Source of the DNA: Belnapia sp. F-4-1
Lineage (GTDB): Bacteria > Pseudomonadota > Alphaproteobacteria > Acetobacterales > Acetobacteraceae
Reading direction: 5' to 3'
Assembly: GCF_000802185.1 (NCBI RefSeq)
Contig: NZ_KN676113.1
Coordinates: 956,372 to 1,020,371, forward strand
DNA length: 64,000 nucleotides
Numbering within the stretch: the first letter of the stretch is position 1; each line of letters starts with the position of its first letter. A program made the position numbers and the translations under genes. Under the pieces are notes generated by a model, which saw only the letters and a program-made list of their open reading frames with translations, had not been told where the DNA came from and made no database searches. Shown here piece by piece: positions 34,416-44,668 of the stretch.

Positions 34416-36002
34416 ATGCGCGGCTTGCGGGGCGTCGGGGTGCTGGGCGGGATGGTGGCGATGCTGGGAGGCGGCTTCGCCCTGGCCCAGGGCAAGCCGC
34501 CGGCGCTGGGGGCACCGCAGCCGCAGCAGCAGCCGGGTGGGAAATTCGGCCCGGCGCCCGCGCCCGTCCCGCCGCCCGCGCCGCCGCCGCAGGTGGACAA
34601 GTTCGCCAATCCGCCGCCGATGCTGGCGCCGCGGGCCGAGACCCCTCCCCCGGCGCCGGCACCGCGCGCCGACAAATTCGGCAATGGCGGGGCCGCGCCC
34701 TCCCCGGCCCCTGCCCCGCCGGCGGCGGCCCCCGCGCCGGTGCCGCCGAACGAGCCGGCGGCGCTCGGCCAGCTTCGCGCCATGCTGGGCCCTGGAACGA
34801 GCCTTTCCTACCGCAGCGCGGCCGAGGCCGGGCCGAATGCCGCGCGGATGCAGGATGCCGAGATCCGCACGCGGGAGGGCGAGCGGATCACCGCGCAGGA
34901 GATGGTGGTCGAGCGGCCGGGGGCGGATGCGATCGGCGCCCTCACCGGGCAGACCCTCACCTTCACCACCAGGGAGGGGAAGGTCACGGCGATCGGGCGG
35001 ATGGAGCTGCGCGACTTCGGCGTGCAGCGGCCGGCGCCGGGGGCGACCATGCGGCCGGACCAGATGAGCCTCGGCCTGCTGCGGCTGGAGGCGCTGGCGG
35101 TGCAGGGCGAGCGGCCGGTCGGCATCGCCGAGATCCTGGTGCAGGACTACCGCGCCGGGCGGGCGGGACGGGCGACCGTCACCGGGCTCGACGTGCTGGT
35201 GCCGGAAGGCGGCGGCGTCGCCGACCGGGTGAAGGTGGCGCGCATGGCGCTGGAGGGGATCGACCTCGCCGGGACCTTCGCCGCGCTGGCCGACAAGCAG
35301 ACGCCGCCGCGGCCGCCGGGGGCCTATACCGCCTCCATCGAGGGGGTGACGGTGACGCAGGGCGATGCCGCGGTCGGCTCGCTCGGCGCCATGCGGATGA
35401 CGGGCGCGCTCGGCCAGGGCGGGCCGGATACCGGGCGGGTCACGCTGGAGGGGCTCAGGGTCGAGCCCTTCCCGATGATCGCGCCCTGGCTGCAGCGGCT
35501 CGGCTACGGGGCGCTGACCGGGGATTTCTCGGTGGAGAGCCGGGTCGATCAGGCGGCGGGGCGGCTGGAACTGGCCGGGATGCTGCTCGGCGTGCGGGAT
35601 GCGGGGGCCTTCGGCCTGTCGCTGACCATGGACGGCATCGCGCCTGAGGGCTCGACGCAGGAAAAATTCGCCGCCGCCCGGCTGGTCTCGATGACCATGC
35701 GCTACCTCGACCAGTCGCTGCTGGGGCGGCTGGCCTCGGCCGAGGCGCGGGACCGGCGGCAGCCGGAGCGGCAGGTGCGCGAGGCCTGGGCCAGCCAGGC
35801 GGCGGGCGCCATGCAGGGCGGCACGGGCGCCGTGGCGCCGGTGCTGGCGGCGGTGCAGCGGCTGCTGCGCGGCCAGGCGCAGGAGGTGACGATCAGCATG
35901 CAGCCGCCGAAGCCGGTGCCGGTGAGCGAGCTGTCGGGCGCGGCGGCGGGCGGCCCTGCCGAGGTGCAGCGGATGCTCGGGATCACCGCGACCTCGCGGT
36001 AG
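34416..36002 (+). CDS. Exported proline-rich protein of unknown function
   Basis: A 528-aa protein. The signal peptide (MRGLRGVGVLGGMVAMLGG..ALAQ) is followed by about 110 residues of Pro/Ala-rich sequence with spaced (D)KF(A/G)N motifs (GGKFGPAPAP, VDKFANPPP, ADKFGNGGA). Residues about 130-520 form a predominantly beta-looking domain with ITAQEMVVERPGADAI, several GR-rich strands and a helical C terminus. The long C-terminal half loosely resembles repeated beta-strand envelope proteins, but I recognise no family. It diverges from the VWA/J-protein pair. Confidence 0.75.
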   Translation: MRGLRGVGVLGGMVAMLGGGFALAQGKPPALGAPQPQQQPGGKFGPAPAPVPPPAPPPQVDKFANPPPMLAPRAETPPPAPAPRADKFGNGGAAPSPAPAPPAAAPAPVPPNEPAALGQLRAMLGPGTSLSYRSAAEAGPNAARMQDAEIRTREGERITAQEMVVERPGADAIGALTGQTLTFTTREGKVTAIGRMELRDFGVQRPAPGATMRPDQMSLGLLRLEALAVQGERPVGIAEILVQDYRAGRAGRATVTGLDVLVPEGGGVADRVKVARMALEGIDLAGTFAALADKQTPPRPPGAYTASIEGVTVTQGDAAVGSLGAMRMTGALGQGGPDTGRVTLEGLRVEPFPMIAPWLQRLGYGALTGDFSVESRVDQAAGRLELAGMLLGVRDAGAFGLSLTMDGIAPEGSTQEKFAAARLVSMTMRYLDQSLLGRLASAEARDRRQPERQVREAWASQAAGAMQGGTGAVAPVLAAVQRLLRGQAQEVTISMQPPKPVPVSELSGAAAGGPAEVQRMLGITATSR

Positions 36003-36018
36003 GGGCGGGCGGCGGGCC

Positions 36019-38304
<2,286 letters not shown>

Positions 38305-38421
38305 TGCTGGTCCCCCTGAACGCGCCGCAGTCTAGCCGGGGGCGCGCCGTGGCCCAAGGTGGTGGGCGCCCTTCCGTTCCTCCCGGCGATGCGCGCATGC
38401 TCTGCCGGGGGCAAGCAGGCG

Positions 38422-38985
38422 ATGGACAGGTCGATCCTCTACTGGCGGCGGACCGATACCGAAGGGTTGGAGCGGCTGGACCTCCGGGTCGGGCCCGGCG
38501 GCGTCACGGCGGTCTCGACGGTGATCGGGCTGGAGGAGGGCGGCTATCGCCTCGACCATCGCTGGCACCTGGACGGCGCCTGGCGGGCGCAATCCGTCAC
38601 CGTCGAGCGCTGGGGCGCGCGGGGCCATGGGGTGCTGCACCTGGAGCGGGCCGGGACGGGCTGGCTGGTGGATGGGCTGCTGCGCCCGGATCTCGACAGG
38701 ACGGACGAGCCCGATCTTTCCGTCACGCCCTTCTGCAACAGCTTCCCCATCCGGCGGACGCCGGAGGGAGCCGGGGCGAGCCTCGCCCTGGACACCGCCT
38801 TCATCGACGGGCCGGCGCTGACCGTGGCCCGGTCGAGCCAGCGCTACGACCGTCAGGGGCCCGGGCGGCTGCGCTATGTCGATCTCGGCCTGTCGCGGGG
38901 CTTCGAGGCCGATCTGGTGGTGGATGGCGAGGGGCTGGTGCTGCGCTACGAGCACCTGTTCGAGCGGATCGCGCCGCCGGGCTAG
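38422..38985 (+). CDS. Putative glycolipid-binding family protein (PF06475-like)
   Basis: A 187-aa protein whose pattern (ILYWRRTDTEGLERLDLR, YRLDHRWHLDGAWRAQSVTV, GHGVLHLERAGTGWLVDG, TPFCNSFPIRR, RYVDLGLSRGFEADLVVD) fits the putative glycolipid-binding family, a calycin-like beta barrel of about 180 aa. The start at 38422 matches the family's length. It is cytosolic by sequence and stands alone, divergent from maeB. The ligand is unknown. Confidence 0.7.
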   Translation: MDRSILYWRRTDTEGLERLDLRVGPGGVTAVSTVIGLEEGGYRLDHRWHLDGAWRAQSVTVERWGARGHGVLHLERAGTGWLVDGLLRPDLDRTDEPDLSVTPFCNSFPIRRTPEGAGASLALDTAFIDGPALTVARSSQRYDRQGPGRLRYVDLGLSRGFEADLVVDGEGLVLRYEHLFERIAPPG

Positions 38986-39127
38986 GGGGCATGGCGCCGG
39001 CCGGTGCGGCACCCTATGCGAGCGCCCTGCCTGTTCCCCCTTCCGCCGGGGCACCTCGGCTGGTTTGCTCGGCATCCGGGCACAGCACTATCATGCCCCG
39101 CATCGATCCCGCGAGACGAGGCGGCGC

Positions 39128-39664
39128 ATGTCCCTTCTGAACCAGATCAAGTCAGGCTTCGCACTCGGCGTTCCGGCATCACACGAGGTGCTGGAGCACA
39201 TCCGCGCGGGCGTGCTGGTGCACCGGACGCGGGCGCGTTTCCTGCCGGTCATGATCACCGGCCTTTATCGCACCTCGCCTGACGGGTTCAGCAATGCGCG
39301 GATTCGAATGACCGGGGATTTCGGGATGAGCCCGCTCGACCTGTTCAAGGCGACGGTGCGAGACTATCGGGTGGTGGATTTCCAGATTTTCCAAGGCACC
39401 GGCGGGCGCGCCTTCCACGACTTCACCTACTTCTTCCTCGGCGAGCCCGAGGACTGGCAGATCGGCGCGCAGAGTTTCGGCGGCAGCGGCGATGCGGCGA
39501 TGATACGGGTGCGGGGCGCGGAGATGCTGTCCGATCCCGGGCGACGCATCTTCTACCGGCGCGGCCTGTTCTGGGAGGCCGACCGGGCGGTGATCGTGAA
39601 GGGCGGATATGAGGGGCCAGCAAAGGTCGATCTGCCCCAAGGCTTCACCGCCCCGATGATATGA
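39128..39664 (+). CDS. Conserved-looking protein of unknown function
   Basis: A 178-aa soluble protein without signal peptide or membrane segment. It is rich in Phe, Gly and Arg and alternates short strands (FLPVMITGLYRTSP, VVDFQIFQGTGGRAFHDFTY, RRGLFWEADRAVIVKGGY), suggesting a small alpha/beta or beta fold. I recognise no family. Composition matches the chromosomal backbone, and it is the last backbone-like gene before the accessory region. Confidence 0.55.
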   Translation: MSLLNQIKSGFALGVPASHEVLEHIRAGVLVHRTRARFLPVMITGLYRTSPDGFSNARIRMTGDFGMSPLDLFKATVRDYRVVDFQIFQGTGGRAFHDFTYFFLGEPEDWQIGAQSFGGSGDAAMIRVRGAEMLSDPGRRIFYRRGLFWEADRAVIVKGGYEGPAKVDLPQGFTAPMI

Positions 39665-40270
39665 GGTCACTCATTAAAGCAGAATCCGGTCTCCTTTAAA
39701 CTATTGAATTTATTGTCTCGGTGTCTCCTGCATTCCCGAGAAAAGGTCCACGCATTTCATCAGAATGGTTGCCGGTCCTGCCTATGCCGCTGCCTCAGCG
39801 CGGCCCCAGCCTGCCCATTGGCCGCCGGGATCGGTGTCCGCTTCTGTATCCTTCGTCCCTCGATCCAGAAGCGATGGATCCGCATGGCGGCGGTTTGGAG
39901 AAGGGCTGATGTTGGTTGACCGGAGGGCTCCCGGCACCAGGACGGCGTTCGAGGCAGACCTGAAAGCATTGTTAAGCACTCTCTGCCCTAGCCGAAGCGC
40001 TTTTCGGTGGGGGCCGGTCCACGCACGCATGCTTGTCGGCCCGGCGAAGGCTCAAAATTCGAGCTCCTTTTCTGCGGCACGATATCCTACCAGGTCTCGA
40101 CATCTTCAGGAGTCCAAGCACCCATTGGCGGCCCGACTCCTTACGAGCTTCAAAATCGGAGATGAACGGCGCTGTTCAGTTCGGACAGGGGCAACCGCGA
40201 GGCTAAGCTTGCAATGTCTTCGCTTAGTCCATGAGGATTTGGCCGCGCGGAAAATGAAAGGGAAGATTCC
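39665..40270. other. 606-bp gap at the backbone / accessory junction
   Basis: No convincing gene. The composition falls from backbone level to that of the following low-GC gene. Open frames on both strands (for example 39765-40274 +) lack ribosome sites and recognisable motifs and look like noise or remnants. If the Tn7-like element includes the nuclease gene, its distal end should lie here, but I could not find a copy of the hexamer array present near 47561-47594; only an isolated GTTGAC at 39914-39919 is visible. Confidence 0.4.
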
Positions 40271-41785
40271 TTGAGCACTCTCTACGAAGCGTATAAGCCA
40301 CTTAGAAATTTTACTCGAGAATTTGCCCTGCTCGATTCTCTAATCGACTTATGGCAGCTTTTCACACACATTGAGGACGGCGCTGACCTTCCCTCAACAT
40401 ACTTGCAAGACCGCCCCAGTTGGCCGATTGTCCCGTTATCAGACCAAATACTTAAGTGGGAATTGGAACTACTGACCCGCGAGGTAATTCTAAATGGGGG
40501 ATTGACTGCACGGAAGAGTCTCAGTTCGTGGCAGACCCTCTCCAAGGCGATAAAAGCAATCCGTGACTTGGATAACGAAATATACCGCACACATATCGGC
40601 CCAGATAATATATTACACGAAATTCATCGCATTGCTCATCGCCAGCTTCCATGGCAGGCACCAATAAATGTTGATTTCGTCATGAGATACTACAAAATAT
40701 TTAACGACTCAAACGTTGATGTTTTTGTCGTTGCCAGCACAGGCCTGACAACCGACCAAATATTTAGAATAGGCGCCGCCGTCGCTGGCTCTTATCGGAA
40801 GCGCCCAAGGATGGTTCAACAAGAGTATGGTGTTATTGGTGTTGACGTTGCATTGAGCCGCAAATTTTTTGAGCGGATGACCATTAATCTAGCCGACATC
40901 AAAAAACAAATGGCACAAAAGCAAGCCTACGATGGAAGGTGGATTTACACCTGGAATCCTCTAATAGCAACTCCCCTCATCTCTATTGACCCATTGCACC
41001 CCGAACGTATCCTGTGCCCAATTCCGAGCCACATTATGCGTCGGATTACACAGGGTCTTTATTATGACCTATATAATCGGAAGGGATTTGATAATGCATT
41101 TGGGGCGTCCTTCGAACTTTACATTGGGGAATTGTTAAGGCAGGTTTGTCGGAAGCCAATGACGATAATACGTCCTGCGCCCTACGATGGTAGCAAAGGC
41201 CGGAAACATGGTTTGGATTGGGTGCTCACGGATGGCATGACAAGCCTCGCAATTGAATGTAAAACAAAGCGACTGACGTTAGATTCGAAATTTGGAAGCG
41301 ACTTCGACGCATTGGATCGGGATCTAGATGTGATGGCGAGCGCCCTGACCCAATGCTATAAGAACATAAGCGATGCTCACGAGGGTCAATCCCATTGGGA
41401 TCCAGGTGCGACCCGCGTTCTTCCCGTGGTAATCACACTTGAGGACTGGTTCTTCATTAGTCCGGTAACACGAGAGCGTTTGGCAAATCAGCTTCTACCA
41501 AAACTTAAAGCAGCCGGAGTACCGCCGACAGTGTTGGATGAGATGCCTTTTACGGTAGCCTCAGCAAGCGAATTTGAGGTCGCGACGCAGGTTTTTGGTA
41601 AAGCTGGCCTGACGAACGTAATGAATGCAAAAACACAGGAGCCTCAGCGCGGCTGGGCGCTACTTCCGTTCCTCATTAGCGAGTTCAACAGCGAAGTCGC
41701 ATCTTCCCATCGCCATATTTTTGGCAACGATTTCAGATCACTTCATATGAGCATTACTAACCAGATACCCAACGGCAGCCTATAA
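40271..41785 (+). CDS. PD-(D/E)XK nuclease-like protein (low-GC cargo gene)
   Basis: A 504-aa protein with visibly lower GC than its surroundings (one 60-base stretch at 40681 has 22 G+C) and A/T-ending codons, a strong sign of transfer. Residues 316-331 contain a PD-(D/E)XK-type motif: Asp316 in GLDWVL, then Glu329-Cys-Lys331 in LAIECKTKRL, the normal D-x12-E-x-K spacing. The N-terminal 300 residues are helical without recognisable motifs. Such proteins occur as restriction or defence effectors; that role is inference. The TTG at 40271 is the first start in frame. It converges on tniQ with 25 bases between stops and probably is transposon cargo. Confidence 0.65.
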   Translation: MSTLYEAYKPLRNFTREFALLDSLIDLWQLFTHIEDGADLPSTYLQDRPSWPIVPLSDQILKWELELLTREVILNGGLTARKSLSSWQTLSKAIKAIRDLDNEIYRTHIGPDNILHEIHRIAHRQLPWQAPINVDFVMRYYKIFNDSNVDVFVVASTGLTTDQIFRIGAAVAGSYRKRPRMVQQEYGVIGVDVALSRKFFERMTINLADIKKQMAQKQAYDGRWIYTWNPLIATPLISIDPLHPERILCPIPSHIMRRITQGLYYDLYNRKGFDNAFGASFELYIGELLRQVCRKPMTIIRPAPYDGSKGRKHGLDWVLTDGMTSLAIECKTKRLTLDSKFGSDFDALDRDLDVMASALTQCYKNISDAHEGQSHWDPGATRVLPVVITLEDWFFISPVTRERLANQLLPKLKAAGVPPTVLDEMPFTVASASEFEVATQVFGKAGLTNVMNAKTQEPQRGWALLPFLISEFNSEVASSHRHIFGNDFRSLHMSITNQIPNGSL

Positions 41786-41810
41786 AATAGCCGAGGAGCG
41801 TCATCACCAG

Positions 41811-43697
41811 TCATTCATTTGAGTGGGTTGTATAGCAGTCATCGACTGCTTGATGTCGTGATGGCATTCGGCGCGCATCCTCACGCCGATACACCACGAT
41901 CGCAGGCCGTCCGACATCTGGGATGACCGCAACGGGCCCTGTCCCCCCACCCTTTAGAGTTCGCCGCACCTCCGATGCCTCCACACCAGTTTCAGCCGCC
42001 AGGCGGTCAGGAATTGTGTAGGTGTTCCAGAAGGCCCGGACTGCTTCAGCATAGAATCGGGGTGCGGGGCCTTTCCGCACCGGCCCTTGCAGGAGCCCCC
42101 TTTCGGCCAGCGCAAGCACGGTGGGCTCTCGGAGAGAAAGAATTCTGGCGGCCGTCCTGAGGCCGACCGTGCCATCTGTCGCCACGATGGCCGCCTCTTC
42201 CAGGACCTCGTCCGCTTGCGCGACATCGAAAACGAAACGCCTCAGATCCAGCCGATCGCGGCGGGCGACGTATCCCCGAATTCGCCCCTCGACCAAGGCG
42301 TCGATAAGGTCCGCAAAGGACAAAGGGGCGGCCCACCCTTGCGAACACCGACGGTATAGGCCCTCGAAGTCGACCGCCTGCCGCGGAGGGATGCCGGTCG
42401 CCTGGGCCGCAATGTCCCAGAACAATCCTTCGACCTCGGCCCGGTCAACGGCGCCCCAGCGCGAGGTCAGCGGGTGGTAGTCGTACATGTTGAGCAGACC
42501 CCAGGCGACCAAGCCGTCCACCTTGCTCGCCCGGACATCGCGGAGACCGAGCATCCGGTTGGCCTCCGCAGCACCGATCAGCCGGGGAAGGAGTTTTGCC
42601 AACGACTCCACGTCCGCCCGCCGTAGCAAATACCCGGTGGCCCGGAGCCGGTCGGTCCGCGACAGGCCTCGCCACAGGCGGCTCCGTCGCAACCGGCGCC
42701 ATTGCTTCGGTGAGGCAGGCAGCATGGCGCGGGCTTCGGTCACGGTGACGAAATCCGTGCCGCGCCCGGCGTCGTGCAGAAATGATGGCAAGGCTTGCGG
42801 TGGCACCCCGTCGAAATCTAGAAGGTGGTCGCGGTAGGCGGCTCGCAGCCAAGGGGCATAGGCGGCCTTCCCACACCTGGCAACGAAGCGATGGAGGTAG
42901 CCGTACTGCGTCTGGAAGCCGCGTTGCTCCCCCCTCGCCCGCCGCACCCGGTTGGCCAGGTCGCTGAAGCTCGCAGGCCAGCCGACGGCCACACGTACCC
43001 CGGCGTCCAACACCCGCGGATCCAGGCTCATGCTCTTGGCCCGCAACCCGTGAGGGTTCTCCTGGGCGAGCACGATATCGGTGCGTCCCAGGAAGCAGAG
43101 GATCTCCACCAACTCCTTCAGCGGCAGTAGCCGGAAGGGCTGCGGAAGCCGGGGCCCATCGATGGGGATTCCGAGTCGATCGTAGAGAGCCGCAGCGGCG
43201 AGGCACCCATGCGCGACCGGAGCGACCTCGGCTGTCCGCAAGTCCTGCCCGCAGGCGCAGGCTGTGATGGACGAGCGCTGCCAGCGCAGGATGGTCTTGC
43301 AGGCCGGGCAGCGGTCGATCAGCGGCTTGCGGTGTATCGGGCAGAGGCCCGGGACGAGCAGGTCCCAGGCCCGGCGATAGTAGGGATCGTCAGCTAGGCA
43401 GTCCGGGCAGATCCGCATGCGGTGCTTGACCACCATGGCGGCCGGGATCCGTTCCCCGAGAACCCAGGTCTGCCCGGCGCTCTCGAAACCCATCCGCTCG
43501 AGCACGCCAGGGTCGAGATCCAGGAGCCGGGCGGCCGCGGCGGGCGCCGCGTTGAGCGCCGCCTTGCCCCGCTCCGGCAGGTCGAGCCACCAGAGCATTT
43601 GGCTGACGGTACACATGTTCGCCTGAGCAAGCCGAGCGACGAGGCCGAGCGCGCTCTCGTCAGGCCGGGGCCAGACAGGCAGAGGCCGCTCCCTCAA
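41811..43697 (-). CDS. tniQ: TniQ/TnsD-family target-selection protein
   Basis: A 628-aa protein. The N-terminal TniQ domain begins RPLPVWPRPDESALGLVARL and carries a zinc finger series: CPDCLADDPYY, GLCPIHRKPL, RCPACKTI, ACACGQDL. The long C terminus has several helix-turn-helix-like stretches (TVGLRTAARILSLREPTVLA). TniQ/TnsD proteins choose the insertion site and recruit the AAA+ regulator. The length is nearer TnsD than short TniQ, suggesting direct DNA recognition of a fixed site, which is inference. The TTG start at 43697 overlaps the tnsC stop (TTGA). It is the last gene of the tns operon. Confidence 0.88.
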   Translation of the reverse strand: MRERPLPVWPRPDESALGLVARLAQANMCTVSQMLWWLDLPERGKAALNAAPAAAARLLDLDPGVLERMGFESAGQTWVLGERIPAAMVVKHRMRICPDCLADDPYYRRAWDLLVPGLCPIHRKPLIDRCPACKTILRWQRSSITACACGQDLRTAEVAPVAHGCLAAAALYDRLGIPIDGPRLPQPFRLLPLKELVEILCFLGRTDIVLAQENPHGLRAKSMSLDPRVLDAGVRVAVGWPASFSDLANRVRRARGEQRGFQTQYGYLHRFVARCGKAAYAPWLRAAYRDHLLDFDGVPPQALPSFLHDAGRGTDFVTVTEARAMLPASPKQWRRLRRSRLWRGLSRTDRLRATGYLLRRADVESLAKLLPRLIGAAEANRMLGLRDVRASKVDGLVAWGLLNMYDYHPLTSRWGAVDRAEVEGLFWDIAAQATGIPPRQAVDFEGLYRRCSQGWAAPLSFADLIDALVEGRIRGYVARRDRLDLRRFVFDVAQADEVLEEAAIVATDGTVGLRTAARILSLREPTVLALAERGLLQGPVRKGPAPRFYAEAVRAFWNTYTIPDRLAAETGVEASEVRRTLKGGGTGPVAVIPDVGRPAIVVYRREDARRMPSRHQAVDDCYTTHSNE

Positions 43698-44668
43698 GAT
43701 GCCCTCTTCTTGCGGAGCTTGGTGACACGCGACTCGTCTGGTTTGGCAACAGGAGGCAGAACCGGCACCGAGAAGGCGTTGAACCATTTGGGGTGCGGCC
43801 TGGCCAAGGCAGCGTGCGCGAGGGCCAGTAGCTTGGCATCAATTCTGTCCGCCCCGCTGCGAGTACCGAGTTCGATCGTCTTGGCGAATAGCTTGAATAG
43901 CTGACGCAAAGCTCCGCCCGTCGCCCGGGAAAATCTTTCCAGCGTGGCGTCATTGAGAATGTCGCCGCGCTCCGGGAAATCGGCGGCCCGCTCGAAGGAC
44001 GCGACTACCACGCGCAAAGGATCCCACCCCCTGTCCTCGCTCCAGCCAAGGGGGCTCAGGCCGGTCGAGTCATACCGACGGTCCTCAAGTTGTGGGTTAT
44101 CGAAAACGCGCCAAGCGGCATCAATCCCATTGAAGGCCACCTTCACCTTGGCTTGGTCGAGAAGGTTCGTCTTGATGAAATCCGCGAACCAGTAAGCAGC
44201 CCCCGAATTTTCGGACTTCTTGTCGAAGACATGCTGCATCTCCTCCATCAGGATGAGTTCGGTGCGCCGCACATGGATATAATGTTGAACCCGGTCGATC
44301 ATGTCGCCGACCTTCTGTCGGCCTCTCAGTGGCTCCGTGCCAAGCGCCCTTAGCGTATCCGCAAGCATGTCAGTGTTCGTAAAGGGCGATGGAACCGTCA
44401 TCAGTACGACCGGCCTGCTTCCAGTTGTCGGATCTGGTTGTGCGAAATCCTGCTTCATAACCTCTTTGAAGACCCAGGATTTGCCGACGCCGGGAGGCCC
44501 ATAGAGCAGGTAGCACATGGCATCGCCATTCGGCATGAGGCCGTTCAGCCGGAGATTGTCGATCCCGGCCAAAGCTTGCTTGAATTCTTCGGAGCGAAAG
44601 AAGACGCGCTTCAGGCGCTCCAGCCGCCGCGCCTCCTCAGCGCGGCGCTGCCCGGCATCGTCAGTCAT
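43694..44668 (-). CDS. tnsC: TnsC/TniB-family AAA+ transposition regulator
   Basis: A 324-aa ATPase. Walker A is GPPGVGKS (Lys63), Walker B is LILMEEMQ (Glu142/Glu143), and ATLERFSRATGGALRQLFKL is the sensor/C-terminal region typical of TniB/TnsC. It links the target-bound TniQ/TnsD to the transposase and confers target immunity in Tn7-like elements. The ATG at 44668 follows GGAGGG and overlaps the tnsB stop by 8 bases; a further upstream ATG at 44686 is less well placed. It is the third gene of the operon. Confidence 0.93.
   Translation of the reverse strand: MTDDAGQRRAEEARRLERLKRVFFRSEEFKQALAGIDNLRLNGLMPNGDAMCYLLYGPPGVGKSWVFKEVMKQDFAQPDPTTGSRPVVLMTVPSPFTNTDMLADTLRALGTEPLRGRQKVGDMIDRVQHYIHVRRTELILMEEMQHVFDKKSENSGAAYWFADFIKTNLLDQAKVKVAFNGIDAAWRVFDNPQLEDRRYDSTGLSPLGWSEDRGWDPLRVVVASFERAADFPERGDILNDATLERFSRATGGALRQLFKLFAKTIELGTRSGADRIDAKLLALAHAALARPHPKWFNAFSVPVLPPVAKPDESRVTKLRKKRAS

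Noticed and set aside
39765-40274. 169-codon frame ending in TTGA at the nuclease start
   Set aside because: No ribosome site, no domain and mixed composition; it may be a remnant but cannot be supported as a gene.
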